NCBI GenBank assembly: GCA_963839955.1
Contig: CAWIXB010000001.1
Coordinates: 310,001-374,000 of the forward strand
Length of the DNA: 64,000 bases
Source: CAWIXB01 sp963839955
Lineage (GTDB): Bacteria > Actinomycetota > Actinomycetes > JACCUZ01
Direction of reading: 5' to 3'
Made by a program: the position numbers and the translations under genes. The notes under the pieces are model-generated. The model was not told the origin of the DNA, did no database searches, and saw nothing but the letters and a program-made list of their open reading frames with translations. Below, piece by piece: positions 60,727-64,000 of this stretch (within the stretch, counting starts at the first letter, position 1; the number at the start of each line of letters is the position of its first letter).

Positions 60727-61724
60727 GGCTCGCGTTCTCCTTGTCGGGCAAGCGCGACGCGGCCGACGCCGTACGAGTTGGCCAGCTCGCCGAACAGCTC
60801 GGGTACGACGACGTCTGGGTCACCGAGGACTACTGCGAGCGCGGCGCCTTTGCGCTCGCGGGCGCCATCGGCGCCGTCACGAGTCGGGTGCGGGTAGGTA
60901 TCGGCGTGGTCAACCCGTGGACCCGTCACCCGATGCTGCTCGCGATGGAGTTCGCGGCGCTCGACGAGCTGTCCGGCGGTCGCGGCGTGCTCGGCCTGGG
61001 GGCGAGCAACCCCCGGTGGATGACCGACCAGCTCGGCATCGCGTTCGATCGGCCGATCGGCCGGCTACGTGACAGCGTGGCGATCGTCCGGTCGGCGCTG
61101 TCCGGCGAGACCGTCAGCCACGAAGGGTCGAGCTTCCAGGTGCAGGCCCGGCTCGGCTTTGCGCCGATGCGCGAGCAGCCGCCCATCGTGCTCGGTGTGA
61201 AGGGCCGGCAGGCGCTCGGCCTGGCGGCGGAGTGCGCGGACGGCGTGCTGCTCTCGGTGCTGTCCTCGCCGGACTACGTGGCGTGGGTCCGCGAACAGGT
61301 CGGCGGGGGGATGGAGCTGTCGGCGTACGTGTCGATCGCCGTCGATGACGACCCCGTGCGTGCGCGCGACCGCCTTCGGCCCGTCGTAGCCACCTATCTG
61401 GGCGTTCACGGTGACCACGACATCACTCGGGTCGCCGGGCTCGACCGGGAGAGAGCGCAGGTGTTCCGGGCCGGCTGGCTCGCCGGCACCCCCCGCACCG
61501 ACCTGGTCGACGACGGCCTCCTGGCCACCTTCGCGATCGCCGGCACGCCCGACGAGGCGGCGAAGGGACTGGCCGCGTATGCGCGAGCCGGGCTCGACGT
61601 CGCCGTGGTCCGCGACGATGCGGCCGCCGACCCGGAGCAACTGCTGCGCGCCGCGCGGGACGCCCATCTCCTGCTCGCGGTTCCCGACGCGCTCAGGCAG
61701 CAGCAGGGGAGCCGCGCGGGGTGA
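60723..61724 (+). CDS. LLM-class flavin oxidoreductase (second in operon)
   Basis: A 333-residue luciferase-like protein that resembles the methylenetetrahydromethanopterin-reductase-like branch: VGQLAEQLGYDDVWVTEDYCERGAF, VGIGVVNPWTRHPMLLAMEFAALDELSGGRGVLGLGA and PPIVLGVKGRQALGLAAECADGVLLSV. F420 is the likely cofactor for this branch in actinomycetes (inference). GTG 60723 overlaps the PLP gene by 4 bases. The gene ends the operon; its last 32 bases overlap the end of a convergent, frameshifted lipoprotein gene. Confidence 0.89.
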   Translation: MRLAFSLSGKRDAADAVRVGQLAEQLGYDDVWVTEDYCERGAFALAGAIGAVTSRVRVGIGVVNPWTRHPMLLAMEFAALDELSGGRGVLGLGASNPRWMTDQLGIAFDRPIGRLRDSVAIVRSALSGETVSHEGSSFQVQARLGFAPMREQPPIVLGVKGRQALGLAAECADGVLLSVLSSPDYVAWVREQVGGGMELSAYVSIAVDDDPVRARDRLRPVVATYLGVHGDHDITRVAGLDRERAQVFRAGWLAGTPRTDLVDDGLLATFAIAGTPDEAAKGLAAYARAGLDVAVVRDDAAADPEQLLRAARDAHLLLAVPDALRQQQGSRAG

Positions 61725-62239
61725 CGACGAGCCAGAGGCCACCGAACTCGGTGATGTTGTGGCAGAGCACCTGGTTCTTGCCTTCGTGGGCGTAGAAGTA
61801 GAGCGGGTGGCCCGCGTAGGTGACCTGCGTGGAGCCGTCACGGCGCTCGGTGGTGCCCAGCAGCTTCGCGCGGACCTGTCCCCGCCCGGATGGGAGTCCC
61901 CTCGGTGAGCACGGGCGGCCACGCCTTCGCGCAGTCGCCGTAGCAGTCGGGGCGGTTGGTGTTCTCCTTGTCGAACAGGTAGATCGCCTGCCCGCCTTGG
62001 TCGAACAGCATCGGGCCGAACTCGCTGTCCGCCGTCTTCAGGATGGCTCCTCCACCGGCCGACTGCGTCGGACTGCTCGCGGCGGTGGTGGCGGGAGGCT
62101 GGGACGCAGCAGTCGCCGTGGTAGTCGCGGTAGTCGGTCTTGCGGTGTCCTGCCCAGCTGTCTCCGTGTCGCCGCAGCCTGCGAGAGCGGGAGACGAGCA
62201 CGTCATGACCACGGCGACCACGATGTGGACGGGGCGCAT
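61693..62239 (-). pseudogene. Frameshifted secreted-repeat (COG4315-like) lipoprotein
   Basis: The ATG at 62239 (GGAGG upstream) gives a signal ending in lipobox LAGC, a Thr/Ala linker, and ADSEFGPMLFDQGGQAIYLFD then CYGDCAKAWPPVLTEGTP, a COG4315 repeat. The frame then ends early at 61838. A different frame continues with GQVRAKLLGTTERRDGSTQVTYAGHPLYFYAHEG and EFGGLWLVVTP to a TGA at 61693, exactly the expected second half. A one- or two-base shift near 61870-61885 breaks the gene, unless it is a sequencing error. The end overlaps the convergent LLM gene. Confidence 0.75.
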
Positions 62240-62271
62240 GAGTACCTCCGCGGTCGGTCAAGCAGGACCGA

Positions 62272-63027
62272 TCAGTCGATGACCTTGACGCGATCGGCGG
62301 TGCGTTGCAGGTGGACCGTCATGACCTCGCGCGCCGCCTCGACATCGCGGTCGCGAATCGCTTCGACGTAGCGTCGGTGCTCCCGGCTGCCCTTGCGGCC
62401 CATCAGGGGCGCGACGTTCTGCGCCTCGCGCAGCGACATGAGCAGTGGGCCGTGGAACGAGTGCACGATCATCTCGATGGCGGGGTTGTGCGTGCACGCC
62501 GCCACCCGGACGTGGAACGCCGCGGACATCGCCATGCTGTAGGTCCCGGACTTGAGCGCGACGTCGGACGTGTCGCAGAGCAGCTCGAGCTCCTTGATGT
62601 CCTCCTCGGTGGCGCGCTCGATCACCAGAGGCAGGATGCCGAGCTCGAAGATCATGCGGGCTTCGGTGACGCCGGCCGCGTCCAGCGGCGAGAGCGTCAA
62701 CAGGTCGGCGAGGCCGGCTCCCACCCGTTCGCTCGTCGGCGAGGTGACGAACGCCCCGCCGTGCGCACCCACGTGGATCTCGACCAGGCCGCTGGCCTCC
62801 AGGACGCGCAGCGCCTCGCGGACGGTCACCCGGCTGACGCCGAACCGTTCGCAAAGGTCGCGCTCGCTCGGCAACCGGTCACCGCGCTTGAGCCGGCCGC
62901 TGCGCACCAGCTCGCGGATCTGCTCCACGATGATCTGGGAGACCCGACCGGCGCTGACCGGATTGAACAGATCCCCGTCGGCCGAGACGCGCCCGGCGGC
63001 TGTCTTGGCAGGGGGTCGGGAAGCCAT
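62272..63027 (-). CDS. GntR-family regulator with FCD domain (FadR subfamily)
   Basis: A 251-residue regulator. The N-terminal winged helix has SGRLKRGDRLPSERDLCERFGVSRVTVREALRVLEASGLVEIHVG (about 43-87). The FCD effector domain follows, with metal-type residues in EARMIFELGILPL, AFHVRVAACTHNP (His) and SREHRRYVEAI (His). FCD proteins bind small carboxylates or sugar acids. It diverges from a class II aldolase-family gene, and the palindrome ATGGTC-T-GACCAT at 63086 matches the TGGTnnnACCA operator pattern of the subfamily, so autoregulation and control of the aldolase are likely. Confidence 0.92.
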   Translation of the reverse strand: MASRPPAKTAAGRVSADGDLFNPVSAGRVSQIIVEQIRELVRSGRLKRGDRLPSERDLCERFGVSRVTVREALRVLEASGLVEIHVGAHGGAFVTSPTSERVGAGLADLLTLSPLDAAGVTEARMIFELGILPLVIERATEEDIKELELLCDTSDVALKSGTYSMAMSAAFHVRVAACTHNPAIEMIVHSFHGPLLMSLREAQNVAPLMGRKGSREHRRYVEAIRDRDVEAAREVMTVHLQRTADRVKVID

Positions 63028-63061
63028 GCCTCGGATCCTCTCACGCTGAGGTTGCCTTACG

Positions 63062-63090
63062 TTGACGCAACGCGACCGGTAGTTTATGGT
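63062..63090 (+). promoter_or_regulatory. Promoter of the class II aldolase-family gene
   Basis: TTGACG (63062-63067) and TATGGT (63085-63090) are 17 bases apart. The -10 overlaps the GntR palindrome, which is the arrangement of a repressible promoter. Confidence 0.5.
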
Positions 63091-63098
63091 CTGACCAT
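63086..63098. promoter_or_regulatory. FadR-type GntR operator
   Basis: ATGGTC-T-GACCAT is a perfect 13-base palindrome containing TGGTCTGACCA, the core known for FadR and related FCD regulators. It lies between the GntR gene and the aldolase gene. Confidence 0.65.
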
Positions 63099-63173
63099 TC
63101 TACCGCCAAGAGCATGCGGTGGCCGTCAGGTCGCCGTTCCCGACGTGTCGGTCCCGCTGCCCCCCGGTGCGGC

Positions 63174-63905
63174 GTGACGGCGTCCCTCGGGTTGCGGCGA
63201 ACCGTTGCACTGGGCTGCCGGGTGCTCGCGCGCGCCGGCCTGGTCGAGAACGTCCTCGGTCACGTCAGCGTGCGCACCGGCGAGGACCGCATGCTCATCC
63301 GCTGCCGCGGGCCGGAGGAGCGCGGTCTGCTCTTCACCACGCCGGAGGACATCCACGAGGTGTCGCTCGCCGGCACCGGTGACCTGCCCGGCGGGTACGC
63401 CGTCCCCAACGAGCTGGCGATCCACGGCGAGACCCTGCGCGCCCGCGCCGACGTCGAGTCGGTGGTCCACGCGCACCCGCCGTCGGTGCTCGTCGCGGCG
63501 CTTGCCGACGTGGGTCTGGATCCGGTCTTCGGCGCCTACAACATCCCGGCGATGCGGCTGGCGCTGGACGGCGTCCCCGTCTACCGCCGCGCAGTACTCA
63601 TCCGCAGGCCCGAGCTGGCTCGCGAGCTGCTCGACGTGATGGCCGGCAAGTCGGTGTGCGTGATGCTGGGCCACGGCGTGACGAGCGTCGGCGAGCGCGT
63701 CGAGCAGGCAGTGGTGCGCGCGCTGGACCTGGACGCGCTGGCGCGGGTGGCCCTGCGACTGGCGGCCGCCGGAGGTACGTCGTGGCAGGTGCCTGACGAC
63801 GACATCGCCGAGCTGCCCGACCTCGGCGGCGGCCTCAACGATCTGGCGGTGTGGCGGTTCCACGTCGCACGCCTCGAGCACGAAGGCCTTGGCCTGCCTG
63901 AGTGA
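63174..63905 (+). CDS. Class II aldolase/adducin-family protein
   Basis: A 243-residue Zn-type aldolase-fold protein (fuculose-phosphate aldolase/RhaD/araD family). Metal ligands are His-Ala-His in VVHAHPPSV and a third His in MLGHGVTSVG; the catalytic acid is probably the Glu of PNELAIHGETLRAR. RRTVALGCRVLARAGLVENVLGHVSVR is the typical N-terminal region. The GTG at 63174 lies just before that region, with only a weak ribosome site; an ATG at 63114 would add a basic tail with no family likeness. Sugar-phosphate cleavage or decarboxylation of a keto acid is possible. The FCD regulator fits a sugar-acid or carboxylate substrate. Confidence 0.86.
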   Translation: MTASLGLRRTVALGCRVLARAGLVENVLGHVSVRTGEDRMLIRCRGPEERGLLFTTPEDIHEVSLAGTGDLPGGYAVPNELAIHGETLRARADVESVVHAHPPSVLVAALADVGLDPVFGAYNIPAMRLALDGVPVYRRAVLIRRPELARELLDVMAGKSVCVMLGHGVTSVGERVEQAVVRALDLDALARVALRLAAAGGTSWQVPDDDIAELPDLGGGLNDLAVWRFHVARLEHEGLGLPE

Positions 63906-64000
63906 CCGTCCGGCGCGCGACACGGGGCGCATCCGGCGTCCCGAAACGCCCGACGAACGGCAGAGCGGCTAGCAGTGCGGTGCCTCCCGCCACGACGAAT
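63835..64000 (-). CDS. Possible C-terminal end of a membrane transporter, cut by window edge
   Basis: On the minus strand an open frame enters from beyond base 64000 with FVVAGGTALLAALPFVGRFG, a hydrophobic segment like a last transmembrane helix, then a polar tail to a TGA at 63835. It would overlap the 3' end of the aldolase gene by 71 bases. Only this edge is visible, so identity is a guess. Confidence 0.35.
   Translation of the reverse strand, partial: FVVAGGTALLAALPFVGRFGTPDAPRVARRTVTQAGQGLRARGVRRGTATPPDR

Noticed and set aside
63099..63173. Small plus-strand peptide ending VAVPDVSVPLPPGAA before the aldolase gene
   Set aside because: No start codon with a ribosome site is found in that frame after the promoter; it is probably leader DNA.
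1..64000. CRISPR arrays, tRNA or rRNA genes, insertion sequences and prophage genes
   Set aside because: Read by eye on both strands: no regularly spaced repeat array, no cloverleaf or rRNA-like stretch and no transposase, integrase or phage structural gene was recognised. A covariance-model or IS search could still find a small one.

Overview
The window is high-GC DNA with GTG and TTG starts, purine-rich ribosome binding sites and many genes overlapping by 1-8 bases. With the protein families present (class III CoA-transferases, LLM flavin oxidoreductases, IclR and GntR regulators, TctABC, a zinc-ribbon cyclase-ATPase), it suggests the chromosome of a soil-type actinomycete (Actinomycetota) with a broad catabolic repertoire. 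No rRNA, tRNA, CRISPR array or insertion sequence was recognised, and no stretch of more than 300 bases lacks a gene.

Layout. (1) 1-3.7 kb, minus: two paralogous FAD-linked oxidases flank a drug-efflux-type MFS pump. (2) 3.9-12.6 kb: an IclR regulator, an ABC importer of the nitrate/sulfonate/taurine type, a class III CoA-transferase, an HMG-CoA-lyase-like enzyme (minus), an aconitase-family hydratase and a CitE-like lyase. This looks like uptake, CoA activation, hydration and C-C cleavage of a carboxylic acid. (3) 12.6-19.1 kb: a hydantoinase-like amidohydrolase, two MmgE/PrpD proteins, a cyclase-family hydrolase and a second CoA-transferase. (4) 19.2-27.8 kb: an IclR regulator diverges from a branched-chain-amino-acid-type ABC importer, whose genes run on into a racemase-family protein, an FAD-dependent reductase, a PPOX-fold protein and an EthD-like protein. 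(5) 27.8-31.8 kb, minus: MHS permease, amidohydrolase/deacetylase and D-serine-dehydratase-like enzyme, which fit use of N-acyl-D-amino acids. (6) 31.9-34.5 kb, minus: a trehalose-synthase-like GH13 enzyme with an LLM oxidoreductase. (7) 34.6-40.1 kb: a CitA/CitB-type two-component system divergent from the tripartite transporter tctCBA.

(8) 40.2-49.4 kb is the most unusual part: a membrane patatin/cPLA2-like lipase, a small membrane protein on the other strand, then a tight five-gene operon of two uncharacterised proteins, a DyP-type peroxidase, a plant-alpha-dioxygenase-like haem protein and a catalase-fold protein. Together they suggest a bacterial fatty-acid oxygenation (oxylipin-like) system. 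The dioxygenase homologue has Arg at the distal-His position, and the catalase-fold protein seems to lack both haem-site landmarks.

(9) 49.4-55.7 kb: a large adenylate/guanylate cyclase-ATPase regulator, an MFS remnant, a GNAT enzyme, an adenylate-kinase-like protein and a PucR/CdaR-type regulator. (10) 55.8-61.7 kb: an operon of an NCS1 permease, two LLM flavin oxidoreductases, an M24 metallopeptidase-like hydrolase and a threonine-synthase-like PLP enzyme, probably for a nitrogen-containing compound. (11) 61.7-64 kb: a frameshifted lipoprotein gene, an FCD-type GntR regulator with a clear operator, a class II aldolase-family gene and the edge of a membrane protein gene.

All functions are read from motifs and gene context; substrates are inferred and are stated as such.
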